Shown: one piece after another, positions 41,912 to 53,246 of the stretch
How the letters are laid out: every line of letters starts with the position of its first letter
Numbering within the stretch: the first letter of the stretch is position 1
Source of the DNA: Capniomyces stellatus
Taxonomy: Eukaryota > Kickxellomycota > Harpellomycetes > Harpellales > Legeriomycetaceae
Direction: 5' to 3'
Assembly (NCBI GenBank): GCA_001661515.1
Contig: LUVW01000010.1
Coordinates: 330,103 to 386,180 of the forward strand
DNA: 56,078 nt
Notes under the pieces: generated by a model
Database searches by the model: none
Seen by the model: the letters and a program-made list of their open reading frames with translations, nothing else
What the model was told of the DNA's origin: nothing
Made by a program: the position numbers and the translations under genes

Positions 41912-44900
41912 ATGTGCTTTACAAGCCAGGATAAAGCCGAAGCCGTTGGTATCACTGAGAACAAGGACCCCAGCAGAGGCACCGAGAGCAATTTAAACTA
42001 TACATGTGGTAAGTTGATAAAAAAAACCATCAATTTCTTTGCGATCAAGAGCTCAATGTATTTAATACCTAAAACCGCCTACCATCATCAAAATAACTAT
42101 TTAGATGATCCAGAGACAATTGATATGAGTTTTCAAAGCCTAGTCCAGGTGCCAAATATAATAGATAACTATAGTTTGAGGCTTTCAACCCTGGATCTCT
42201 CGTACAACAACCTAACGTGTCTACCTGATGCCTTTAAGATGCTAGAAAACTTGAAAAAGCTAAACATCAACAACAATTGTTTCTCACAGTTTCCAAAAGT
42301 TATTGGGAAAATAAAAAGCTTGGAATATATTGACTTTTCATACAACGATATAGCAGAAATAGGTAATTAAGCTCGGCAGCATTAACAATAATACAACAAA
42401 AAACTACATTCAATTTGATGCATATTTATTTTCTTCTTCCTGCGCTTTCAACGTACACACATAAACACACACACACACAAACACACATATGACCCTTTCC
42501 TTGACGCTACACACTTATCGTGGAAATTTTTGAAAACTGAAATAATAATCATTGAAATTGTGTTGTGTTGTCCTGATTTTGTTCTTGATAGATAAAGGAG
42601 TCAGAAATTTGGTAAACTTGAAGTACATGAATTTCAAAAACAACAAAGTAACAGAAATCCCGCTTTTTTTGGGAGAGCTGTACAAAAACCTAAAAACGCT
42701 CATTGTTGATAGCAATCCCTTTGATAATGCGAGTTTGGACTTGGTGTTGCCAATTTTAAATAAAAGAAGATCGTACTCGTTCCAATATAGCGAAAAGACA
42801 TATAGCATTGAGACGGTTGATACCTACTGCGACACTGAAATCAACAATGTGTTAGAATCAAGAGAGTGTAGGAATTTTAAAAAAGAGGCACTCGGCCATA
42901 GTGTGGATTATTCAAACAACGATGATCTACCGATTGCTGTAAACGTACTTGGAAACAGGATCTACGAAAACGGATATTACAAGAGCACCGTTCCAACCAG
43001 TGACTCAAGTATAGTAACGGGTATGAGCTCGGAAAATAAGGGCAGTTATATAGATACCGAGAACAGCGAGGCTGAAGATGAGAATAGCAAAGCAGATGGA
43101 AAGGATGAATACGAATGCAATGGTAAAGGCAATAGTGAAGTTGAGGACGAGTATAAGAATGGCGGTGATTACATGAATACGAATGAGTCGATTGCAAGTC
43201 GGAGTAATGACCAGGTGACCAGTCCAATAGAAGAGGACACAGCAGAAAGAAACACGGCTATTTTGAGTGACTTTAGAGTAAGAATTGTTAACAGCACCCC
43301 AATCCCAGGTGCTAAAAAAATGAATACTAAAAATAGTAGACACACAACGTTAAACGTGATGAGTTACTACAATTCCCTAGTAAACCTCAACGATAACAAC
43401 GAGTTTAGAGGATATAGTAACATGAGTAAAAATTACAGCAAAGCGAATGAAGCTGGGGAGCACAATAGGAAAATCAAAAAAAGATATGGGTTTATGGCTG
43501 ACTTTAGCGGAACAATACTAGACAGCCTTCAAAGCAAAAAAGACATCCCAGAGTATGAACAAACAAAAGTATTTAAAAAGCTAGAAAAGACTCTAGGACC
43601 ACTGGATGCTCTCGAAGAAAGCCCCGCTAGAAAAAAAAGTATGTTTGTGTGTGTTTTTCTTCTTGTTCAATTTAGTGGTTTATTTATACACACACAGATA
43701 AATATATGATTATTTATTGACAGCCAAAAAGATTCTTCAGGTTTGTTTTGTGATAGCTGGCTTGAATAATTTATTGATTTAATGGTAAGGCTATTTAGTA
43801 ATGTAAAAGTTATATTTATTTGTTAATAGGTAGCACAACTTCAAAGGTTGGGAGACTTTCGAACAAGTTCAAGAATCTTTTCACGGAAAAAGAATACCCA
43901 AAATCAACATCGAGTGTACGTTTAAATACCAGAAGAGATGGGGTGTCTGCTATTTGGGATAAGGGAGATATAGTTCACATTAACAATGACACAAACGAGT
44001 TTAGATTTAATGATAATTGCGTTGAGTATATGCATGTTGGAGAGACAGATTCCAAGCACTTGACACTCAGCTCCAGCGACTATACAGAGATTGATGAGAT
44101 TAATAAGAGATATGCAGTCTTAAGTGGCGATTTGTACAATTCCGAAGAAACGTTGGAGGCAATGTGCAGCAACACAACTAGAGCCAGCAAAAGGGACTCT
44201 AAAATAATAACCAAGTTGGAACATATTTTATTGCATCTAAAAGATGTATGGGACTTGCAGGAGGAAAGCCGTGAAGACACAGAGCTAAAGTGTACTCAGG
44301 TTGTGGATACTATAAAGTCTTTAGACGATTATACTATAAACATGAGTAGTCATAAACAGTTGAAAGTAAACCCTGAAACACGAGAAAAGGCTATTAAGGA
44401 GCTTTTGGAAACTGAAATAACGTATACGAACAGCTTAAGGGCTTTGATAGAGGTAAAGATATCATCTATTTATGATTATTGATTTATATTTTTTATTGCT
44501 CGATTTGAAAGTTTTTTTTTTTTAAAAAAAAAGAAAAGAGCTAATGGGCGGGGGGAGGGTAGACATAAACTAAAAATAAGGCGGGATTTTGTTGTTGATA
44601 AAAGATAGTTTGATAAATTAAAACCACAACAACATGCTTACTTTACTTAGCAATACCACGATCCAATGTATAGCAAAAAAACTTTGAAAAGACAGGAGAT
44701 ATACTCTATTTTTTCAAACATCAAAGTGATCTACCAACTCCACAATGAGCACATCCTACCCATGCTTTCATCCGAGGTAATAGAGTTTTCGGGCCAAAAT
44801 GTTGGCAAAATATTCAAGAGATTGGCGCCCATGCTAAAGTTATACACAGAGTATATAAACAATTTTGAAAAGTCCCAGGAAGCTACTGAAAGATATAGTT

Positions 44901-45679
44901 ATCTGTGGAATAAAACCAACTCCTTCAGCAAAGCAAACTCATTTTCCACCATAAGACTTAGAGGCCAGCCGTCTAAATCCAATAGTCTAGGTCCTAATAT
45001 TGGTTATAATACCCAGAGCAATGCTGGGCTGACAGGAAAACTTCCGCCCAACCAACTTGGAGGCTCAAACAGCCTCAATGCTGCATCTACTTCTTTGTTC
45101 AACATACACAGCTTGTTGATTGTTCCTATCCAGAGGATTCCCAGATACAAACTCTTACTGGAATGCATATTAAAAAACACTGAGCCTGATGACCCCGACT
45201 ACCAAGATCTTTGCGAGTCCTTTAACAAAGTTTCGTGCATAGCACACGAAATCAATGAGAACAAAAGAAAGCACGAAAACATACAGCATTTTAGCGCCTT
45301 AATTGAAAATTCAAATCTAATACCTACATCCGAGAAATTCAAGCCCTGCCGAATGTTTATTAAAAGCGGCTTGATGTATTTACACCGTATTGTTCAGCTA
45401 AACAACCAAGTTACCTTGTGTAACACCACAAAAACCACGTTTATTAAAAAGGAAACTATAATGTATCTTTTCAACGATATGTTAATGTGCACATCAAACT
45501 TTGAGTTTAAACAAAACCATGTTGAACGTGTGTACTTTCTAAAGTCTCGTTTTGCACCAGCTTGTATATATGATGGGCAGCTCAGGGTTATTGACCAAAA
45601 TGCAATTTTGTTTTTTAATGGCCCTTTAAACATTCTAAAAGAATGGGAGTCTGTCATCAACACGAGATTAAATATGTAG
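41912..45679 (+). CDS. Rho guanine nucleotide exchange factor with N-terminal leucine-rich repeats (four exons)
   Basis: Predicted activator of a Rho-type GTPase at the cell cortex. Exons are 41912-42362, 42592-43638, 43830-44452 and 44651-45679, with phases 1, 1 and 0 agreeing, giving 1049 aa. Residues about 60-210 hold five to six leucine-rich repeats (LSTLDLSYNNLTCLP, LKKLNINNNCFSQFP, LEYIDFSYNDIAEI, LKYMNFKNNKVTEIP). A Ser/Asn/Glu-rich linker follows. The DH domain starts at AIKELLETEITYTNSLRALI, continues with EIYSIFSNIKVIYQLHNEH, is interrupted by about 65 Ser/Asn-rich residues, and resumes at LFNIHSLLIVPIQRIPRYKLLL (the most conserved DH helix). A PH-like domain ends the protein (IKSGLMYLHRI, YLFNDMLMC, LKEWESVINT). 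Introns are 229, 191 and 198 nt (donors GTAATT, GTATGT, GTAAAG). It is not Cdc24, Rom2, Tus1 or Bud3 by architecture. Confidence 0.87.
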
Positions 45680-46109
45680 CAATTTATTTTTTTACTTTAC
45701 TATTATTAATAATATTTGGTTGTAATAGCTTTTTATTACAATGTTTGTGCATTAAACTCGTTTTAAACTAATATGTATATCAATTAAACCAATATACCAA
45801 TGTACTCTTAACCACGTACGATACCAAATACCAACCACCAACCAACCACCCTGATGCTCTGTATCTATTGCCAGACTTATAAATGTTTTTATTGATTTCA
45901 GAAAATCACTTTTAAATTGATCAAATTTGCAGATACTAACATTAAAACTTTAAAACAAGCAGCAAAGACTAATAGAAAACCCCAAAAACCACTTTAATAA
46001 ATCATCTCCCTTCATTCACTGTTATAGCTAAACCGGCGATTGACTCTGTGATTTATCTTGTAGTCAGTTTTCATTTATTGTACTACCAAATCTAAAAGTA
46101 CACTCACTG
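45680..46109. other. Convergent spacer
   Basis: AT-rich 3' flanks of the RhoGEF and Cys-rich genes; nothing recognised. Confidence 0.6.
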
Positions 46110-46727
46110 TTAAATATCGATCATTAAAAGCGTAATGTAAATGGTTAGCGCAAGTAGTTTGTTGAAAAGACTAAACTCGACGAAAACACCAACGTATTTG
46201 TTAATGTGACCACTAGACTCCACATAGTTTTTATCCGTGTTATTGGAACTTTCAGAGTTGGAACTATTATATTTTCCGCCTTTGATTTGAGATCTTGATC
46301 CATTGACTTTGGATTGACCACCCTTGTCCAATCCGTTTTCTGAATCTTTATTAGCACCTAGTTCCTTTCCGTCGTTGTTTTCACTTTTTTGGAAAACATC
46401 AAAGGGGTTTTTTGAATACATCCGACTCTTTTCCGCTTCAGAATCACTGGGATTGATATTTTCCTTGTAGTACTTGTTGCATCTGGTTAGACAGTCACCA
46501 AGTTTTTCGGCGTCAAAACGCAATCCGTTGCAGTAGCTGGTGCATTTTTGGGCGATTTGTACCAGGTCTCGATTCTGCGCGTTTACTCCATAGCAAGAAA
46601 CGTAGCACATTATATCGTCTTTGTTGCCTTTGCACGTTTCTTTAAAACAGTCGTCATTTGTGCTGGATCCCTGGGAAAACACCTTGGTGGCACAGTATAT
46701 CGCAGTTGATAAAATAAAGAACTTCAT
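46110..46727 (-). CDS. Small secreted Cys-rich protein with hydrophobic C-terminus (possible GPI protein)
   Basis: No family recognised. I chose the second Met (MKFFILSTAIYCATKVFSQ) because it begins a clean signal peptide; the upstream Met (46787) would put FFFFFKRNKKYKKVE before it. The 205-residue product then has eight Cys as one CX4C and three CX3C pairs (DCFKETC, CYVSC, CTSYC, CLTRC) within about 75 residues, spaced like helical hairpins. A hydrophilic Ser/Asn/Gly/Lys-rich stalk of about 90 residues follows. The end, FNKLLALTIYITLLMIDI, is hydrophobic and preceded by small residues (ESSG), as in a GPI-attachment signal or a membrane anchor. A TATATATA box lies about 170 bases upstream (near 46898). 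Confidence 0.65.
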   Translation of the reverse strand: MKFFILSTAIYCATKVFSQGSSTNDDCFKETCKGNKDDIMCYVSCYGVNAQNRDLVQIAQKCTSYCNGLRFDAEKLGDCLTRCNKYYKENINPSDSEAEKSRMYSKNPFDVFQKSENNDGKELGANKDSENGLDKGGQSKVNGSRSQIKGGKYNSSNSESSNNTDKNYVESSGHINKYVGVFVEFSLFNKLLALTIYITLLMIDI

Positions 46728-48016
46728 TATTTCCACTTTTTTGTACTTTTTGTTTCTCTTAAAAAAGAAAAAAAAGGAGACAAACAAAAGGTTTGAGATG
46801 ATTGTTTAGCTTTAGTCTTTCTTGGTCTACTTTTTTTTTTTTGCAGCTTTTAGTACGTTATGATTTGTAAATGTAATGCTTACTTGGAATCAAGACATAT
46901 ATATAGGTGGTTGACAGATATAAAAATACGATTCTTTTGGCTATAAGGGTTTGATTAGCATTGTAAGGCTAGTTATTTTCACTCGAGTATTTATATAATA
47001 TTATATCTGCGTTTGCAACATCAGTAAACCAAAACAAAACTACAGATTACATCTTTATTCGTAACTATATGCAGCAATACGGATAGTACTACACCATTTA
47101 ACTTTTAAAAGTTAACAATACATTGTCCAGATAAAACCGCTAGGCTATTTGGTAAAATAGCACCATTCAATCAGTTCTAGTGCAAGTTGATGGTTAGCGG
47201 CACCACAGCCCCGATATTAATGGATCCTATATCCAGCAACTCCTGTGTACAGTCCTTTTGATTTGTAGCGCGTATTTAATACTCTAAAATGCTAATTTCC
47301 ATGAGGTTGATGACCAAAAATAAGCCAAGAACTATTAAATCTCGACTATCTAATAAAAAAGCAAAGAAAAATAACATTACGTCTCAATTTAGAGTAGTTT
47401 TAACGATACATGGTGTTTATTTTTGCTATTTATAGGAGCCTGTTATCTATTTCTCCCATTCTTTATGATAATGTATTTATAGAGCTGGGGACTAAGGGAA
47501 ACATAAGTCTTGGTTTTCACTTTTCACTTTTCATTTTTATTCTATTCATTTATTCTATTTATCTATGTGATTTATTTATGAGGTTTATTGGCAACAGAAT
47601 CAACACAACAAAACATAAGTCTTTGAAGATTGTTGTTCTATTCACTACACTGCCGATATTAAAGTTACATACCATTGAATAATATAAAGCAAACACATGT
47701 ATACCTACTGAATATATATTTATTGTGATATAAATATATATATACATCGGTCATTTTTTGTGGATTAGTTATTCATCAACAAGTGCTAGATATTAAATTG
47801 TATCAAGCTACTGTATTTTTTTTTTATAGATTATTTTATTAAACGAAAATCTCCAAAAAAAAAAAGCAACTTGAAAAGTTATAAATTAGCTTTAGCTATT
47901 TGTAAAACGGCCACCTCATCATACATTTATTTAGATTTATAAATAATATTTAGAATTAAGCGATTAAGCGTGCCAGTTGAGGGGTCAGCATTAAATCGTA
48001 CTTGGTTACCCAGTTA
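46728..48016. other. Spacer upstream of the Cys-rich gene
   Basis: Promoter side of the Cys-rich gene and 3' flank of the next gene. A 90-codon hydrophobic plus-strand frame (47410-47682) has no homology signal or flanking support. Confidence 0.5.
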
Positions 48017-48853
48017 TCAGACTTTAGTTACGATATCATAATCACTTTGGTAATCAAATGATGTTGGTGTAACAGACCCAAAGTTAAATCTTGTAGTGGT
48101 GAATGTCAATGTTGATTTATGTGTACTTGTGTGGACTTCAGTTTCTGAGCATGGCCTAATCTTTGTAGTACTGCTATATACAAACTTGCAAAATTCTGTA
48201 GTTGTGGGTTCACCACCATTTTCATCAACGGTTGTAGTTGCACCATTATCAACCCCGGGGATTTGAAGCTCAGAGCTACTCAGGTTCTCGGAGATTGGGG
48301 ACTCACCGCCATCAATATTCTCGGTGGTTGATGGTAAATCAGTGTTATCGTTTATGGTTGTGGTATTATCCACAACATCAGTACTATCTTCGGTAGTTGC
48401 GGTACTATCAATATCAACAAGATCCATTATATTGAATTCAATCCCGTCAGTCTGTGTGATTGTGCATGGCCTAACAGAGTAACTTCCACTGAACGCAAAT
48501 ACACACATATTGTCTGGCACATAGAGTGGGGTATTGCTACTTAAGTTTGGGTATGTGACTGTGCTTTGTATTGTTTTAGTTTGTACAGATGCCGAGTGAT
48601 AAATAACATTTGGATAGCTGATTCCGCAGGCATTGGTTTCGGTAACAATGACGTTGTCAACCACTTTTTTGTACGCACACATGGTGATTTCTCTTCCATC
48701 ACCGCCCAAACCTCTATTTTCGTTCACACTTCTATTCTTTGAAAAAGGGTTAGGTATGGTAGTGCTGTGGACATTGGCGGGGTATGCGCTGATGGTATTT
48801 AGGCTTCCTAACGCCAAGAGCTGGAATACTACATAAACTGTATTTGCTTTCAT
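48017..48853 (-). CDS. Secreted Thr/Ser-rich protein with repeated Cys motif
   Basis: Unrecognised 278-residue secreted protein. The signal peptide MKANTVYVVFQLLALGSLNTISA is followed by a propeptide-like stretch (…PFSKNR). The body contains a recurring two-Cys motif: CVFAFSGSYSVRPCTITQT and CKFVYSSTTKIRPCSETEV (consensus C-x-F-x-[FY]-S-x4-[VI]-R-P-C). An earlier, more diverged form is CAYKKVVDNVIVTETNACG. The last two are separated by an acidic Thr/Ser/Asn/Asp linker of about 80 residues, a likely O-glycosylated spacer. No GPI signal or membrane anchor ends the protein (…DYDIVTKV). A cell-wall or matrix protein is the simplest reading. A TATATA box sits about 95 bases upstream. Confidence 0.7.
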   Translation of the reverse strand: MKANTVYVVFQLLALGSLNTISAYPANVHSTTIPNPFSKNRSVNENRGLGGDGREITMCAYKKVVDNVIVTETNACGISYPNVIYHSASVQTKTIQSTVTYPNLSSNTPLYVPDNMCVFAFSGSYSVRPCTITQTDGIEFNIMDLVDIDSTATTEDSTDVVDNTTTINDNTDLPSTTENIDGGESPISENLSSSELQIPGVDNGATTTVDENGGEPTTTEFCKFVYSSTTKIRPCSETEVHTSTHKSTLTFTTTRFNFGSVTPTSFDYQSDYDIVTKV

Positions 48854-51489
48854 TCTGCCTGTATTTCTTGTTCCTTATTGATGTTTGTTAGGCTAAAAAT
48901 AAACGTGTGATTTTTATAATAGGAGTTGGCTTTCGTTAACAAAGTCAGCTATATATGTTACTTATTGAACTCTTGTGACAAAGTAAATGGCTGCTAGTCA
49001 ATTTGTATAAACTAATTTAGGTGTGTTGATGCCTATCCAAATAAATTAATTATTAAATAAATTTTGATAAAAGGAAAATTAATTATTCTAATTGTGGTGC
49101 ATCTACTCTATTTATACATCTACTTTTCATACAATGTTATCACTGATGGTTTCTTAAGCTTAATGGTATTCTGGAATGTTGCTTCAAGCTTTAATCTATG
49201 TAATATACTAATTTGCAAGACTATATATTGTTTACTGTCCGCTAAAGTCCTGACCTGGCCTATCGTGGTATGCCGTGAAAGTGAGATAAATTATTGTTTC
49301 AAGAATATACCCATGAAACTCATCGCATAATTGTTGGATGACTTTATATTTGCCCTATTTCTTATTGTTACGCTTCAAATACATTTTCATTGTATTTATT
49401 AGATCAAATTTAACACAATAAAAGTGAGTTGGTAATTGCTGTGTTTTCTTTCTTTCTTGCGAGGCAATTGTTGGACTTTATTGGTCATTGTAGATTCCAA
49501 GTACCAAATCCCAATCGTACTTAGTTGATTGTGATGATACAATGTGCTCATTATGATCCTACTTGTTTTTTTTTTAAAGGTAGACCATATACAATATTGT
49601 GACAAACACAATCGGCTTTCTTTTCTTGGTTAATCGAGTACAATGTTTACACCTTTGAACGCTAGCTTAAATAGAATTTATAGTGCTAAGCTTTAACTTT
49701 TTTTTTATCTCTTATGTTTAGGATTTAATTGTTTCTAGTAAAAGCATCGGGTTAACAATCAATTGTGACACCATCTTTTTTGTATAGTAACTTTTTTATA
49801 AGCTCTTAAAAACACACACATATATATATATATGTATAAGTATATGTATATAATACACACTATATATATTGACAAAGCTACAATAGGCTCAAAATTGACT
49901 GTGGTGTTTGATTGTGATGTTTCCATGTAATCATATTGTGGTTGATGTATTGTCGAGTGTATAAAGACACAATCGTATCCTTGGATTATTACAATTAGAA
50001 CTTGCGTATAATTTCTCTTTTTGTGTAAAGTACTTTAGTTTAGGGCCGGAAATAATGCTAAGTATAGATGTTTTGAACGTACAATTGCTTTCCAGCTTAG
50101 CTATGCTTAACAGCATGAATCATGTGTTTTCAATTTTGTATTAACACTGGTTGAATTCAACTTTCTATAAGTTTATTTCACTGTATGAGATTTTACGTTG
50201 ATATCGCTTTTGTTATGATGATCTCATTTGTTGCTAACGGGGTTGTTGAAAAATAAAATCAAAATTTCGATTGTTAAATCTTGATAATTTGCCATCATTA
50301 TGGCTTTATGAAAGGGATAGCAAGTTAAAGCCATCCACATCTAGACTTTGCCGTCATGTCATGATTTTGATTTAAGACCAAACAAATCTTTACTTTCTTG
50401 TTGGTTGATGGGAGCAGCTTTATACATGGTTTATTTGCAGCCAAAAAAGCCGAATCGGAATATTTGGCTATTTGCTTTATCAATGACTGTTACCACTACA
50501 GTATCAAATCTTGAGATTGTATGTTTTGTTTTGTTGTGTCGAATCTGTTGTCAATAAATCACATAAAATAAGAGTAAAATATAATAAATGTCATATTGAA
50601 GTAAAATTATGGGGTTTATATATCTACACTCACGTCAGCTCGCCATTCTATGTTCTGGTTTATTACAGCTCTAATGGCTATTGACTTGGTATTGGCTATG
50701 TGTTCCCCTGCCTAACATTAACAGGTATAAAGCCGCTTTGTAAAACTTGTAATTGTTTATTAGACCATTCGATAACTGGAATTCGACGGTACACATTCAG
50801 TTAGTCATATCTGCTCTACCATCACCCCCTTTTTATTTTTATTTCTATTTTATCTACGCTAGTATGCTCTTGGATGGGCTGCAATTAGCACGTTTGCTTT
50901 GCATTTTTTGAATCAGTCACCATCCATATCTTTTGCTAGTGGCAAGATTTTTCAGAAGGTTCAAGAACTGCAGAAGACCAACCACGTGCTTATAAGAATA
51001 ACCACTTTTGATTTTGTTAACCAACTAAACAAATACCTAGGCACGAAGTAAATATTCGGCCCAGGGTGAATTTACAAAATTAAGGCCCAAAAAATACAAC
51101 AATTCAAATCCAGCAATAAAAAAATTATCAGTATTTACACTTGATCAATCAAGATTTTGAAAATCAAAGCTGTAAAATAATCAAATAAAAATAAACTGGT
51201 AAAACAATCAAAAAAAAAGTTCGGTAAAATAGTCAGTTAAAGTAAAAGCTCGCTTAATTAGCAAAACTGTTACTACTAGAAAAAGTTAAAGGCTGCAGTT
51301 TAAATATACAATTTTTTATTTTTTTCAATCCATAGAGCGAAATCGGATCCACAAACTCAAAGAGTAATATTTGTGAGTATAGACTTGGATTGCCAAAGTC
51401 GTGAAGGTGTTGAATTGTGGCTATTGGATTTGATAAGGCTCAACAGATTTTATCTCAAAGTTTTAGGGAGAATAGTATATTAATGTGAT
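48854..51489. other. Long spacer without a supportable gene
   Basis: AT-rich DNA with a TA-rich microsatellite near 49816-49870. Frames at 49064, 49399 (minus), 49931 (minus) and 50348 show no features beyond chance. Confidence 0.5.
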
Positions 51490-52722
51490 ATGAGTCTATT
51501 TAGGGTGTCCAAGGCTTTGAATGGTGCCATTTTTGGTGTTGGTACACGAAACAGCTCAACATTAAAACGACACTCGGAGCAAGTTGTACTAAAGTAAAAT
51601 TATATTTTCAAGTATTAGTAGGATAAAGTAAACAGGATTAAACAAAAATAGGCAAATAAAAAATTAAAGCATAGTAAAAAAGTGCATAGAAAGGAATAAA
51701 GCAAGTGATAAAAACTGAATGCAAATCTGTATAGCTACAATCAGAAACAGCTTTATGAGGTCATATCCGATGTCGACAATTACACCAGCTTTGTCCCCTG
51801 GTGTGTGGGTTCAACGGTTTTTCAGGAAACGAAAAAACGCTGGAGGGATAGGAGCTCAATTTCAAAAATATCCAAAGGCAAGTAGATATATCTTTAAAAA
51901 TATGACAATAACCTTATGAGAATGCCTTGCTAGTAGATACAAATATCGGTCGTGGCTAGCTAGAGTCATTTGTCCGTTGGTAATCTTGACTAGACGATTG
52001 ATAAAATTGAAATACTCGCGTTTCGGATAGTGGGTGGTTTGGATGAATCGGTAAACTATGGTGAATTTCAAGCTGAATTGCAGGTCGGATTTAAAGGGTT
52101 GAGCGAAAGGTACACATCGATTGTAAGCACCGAAGAGTTCTACAATGTCACCGCAGTTTCCACAAACTCTAGGCTATTCAAAAAATTGTCCACTTCTTGG
52201 ACGTTTGTTCCTATCGATGATAGCGGTATATTTACCTCGTTGAAAAACGAGATTGCTGAGGATTCCAACCTGAAATCGAGTGTCGGTCATATTAATAGAG
52301 AAGCAGTGTGTGATTCTAGTGAAGAAAGTGGTGTCAGGGGCTATATACGGAAGCCCACGCTTCCGATAAACGCTGCAATCGAGAGAAAGATAATTGAGAA
52401 AGCCAATGGATCTGGTTCACTTGATACTGGTAAAATAGCATGTATAAACAATAGAGGCCAAAAGGTGCTAGCCGAGGTTAGCGGAGATGGCATGCCGGGA
52501 GTTGTAAGTAATGTTATAATGGGTCGAGGCCAGCATGCGTTGACAGACACTGTAAAGCGTGGTGGCTCAGGTTCTACTTTAGTTAAGTTTGAAATTGAGT
52601 TCGAGTTTACGTCAGCCGTCTATGCTCGCCTTAGCAATTTGTTTTTTGATCAAATATGCAACAACATGATCAAGGCGTTTAAAATCAGATGCAGGGATGT
52701 TATCACCGAAACGCCCAAGTGA
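51490..52722 (+). CDS. COQ10: Coenzyme Q-binding START-domain protein (three coding blocks; last junction unresolved)
   Basis: Mitochondrial chaperone of coenzyme Q needed for efficient respiration. Block 1 (51490-51593) encodes a presequence-like MSLFRVSKALNGAIFGVGTR with no acidic residue. A phase-2 intron of 141 nt (GTAAAA..TATAG) joins block 2 (from 51735) with QLYEVISDVDNYTSFVPWCV, the signature of Coq10. Block 3 (about 52031-52722) has AELQVGFKGLSERYTS, RLFKKLSTSWTFVPI and the C-terminal EFEFTSAVYARLSNLFFDQI helix. Between blocks 2 and 3 the best donor (GTAGAT at 51882, phase 2) and best acceptor (GGATAG before 52031, phase 1) disagree by one base. The frame itself has stops from 51892 to 51993, so an intron exists but its exact edges or one base are uncertain. 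About 110 extra residues sit between WTFVPI and LVKFEIEFEF. Confidence 0.8.
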
Positions 52723-53246
52723 ATATACCATTGTCCACTCCACTAGCTAGAAGCGGGTGCACTATGAATATTCACTGGATGTGTGATTGACAAGATAGTT
52801 TCCTTCCGTAAACATGAGTTGATTTTAAAGTAGTTAATTTTTAAATTTTATAGTGTAATAGACATGATCAACCCTCTAAACGGTGTTTTTTTTGGGGGGG
52901 GGGGGACGAGGGTAAAAAAAAAGTGGTATTTTTATTGATTTTTTTACTTTAATCAACATCAAATATAGAATAGAAATAGAAATAAAGGAAAATAAAAGTA
53001 TAACAAGCCAAGTGTAGATCAATGACTGTTTATAGTGTAAAGTAGAAAGGAAAACAAAAAAAGTGTATTGAATCGATTTGAATTAAAAAAAAACAATCCA
53101 AAGTATTGTTAATAAGCTCAAGATAAAATGTTAATCCTTGAAAAAGAAAAAAAAAAAAAGTTGAACAGAATAAAACTCTAAAAAACAAACCCCAAAAGTT
53201 AATTATAATCAAAAACGCTTTAGTAAACCACCAAAGGGCCATGGAG
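52723..53246. other. Convergent spacer with homopolymers
   Basis: 3' flanks of COQ10 and EBP2. It contains T9 followed by G12 at about 52885-52905; no gene is present. Confidence 0.6.

Noticed and set aside
43720..43740. Possible micro-exon (ACAG..CAG flanked by GTTTGT) inside the second RhoGEF intron
   Set aside because: Including it would end in phase 0, whereas the next exon needs phase 1; skipping it keeps the frame.
47410..47682. 90-codon hydrophobic frame
   Set aside because: AT-driven Ile/Leu/Phe composition without a recognisable topology, homology or neighbouring signals.
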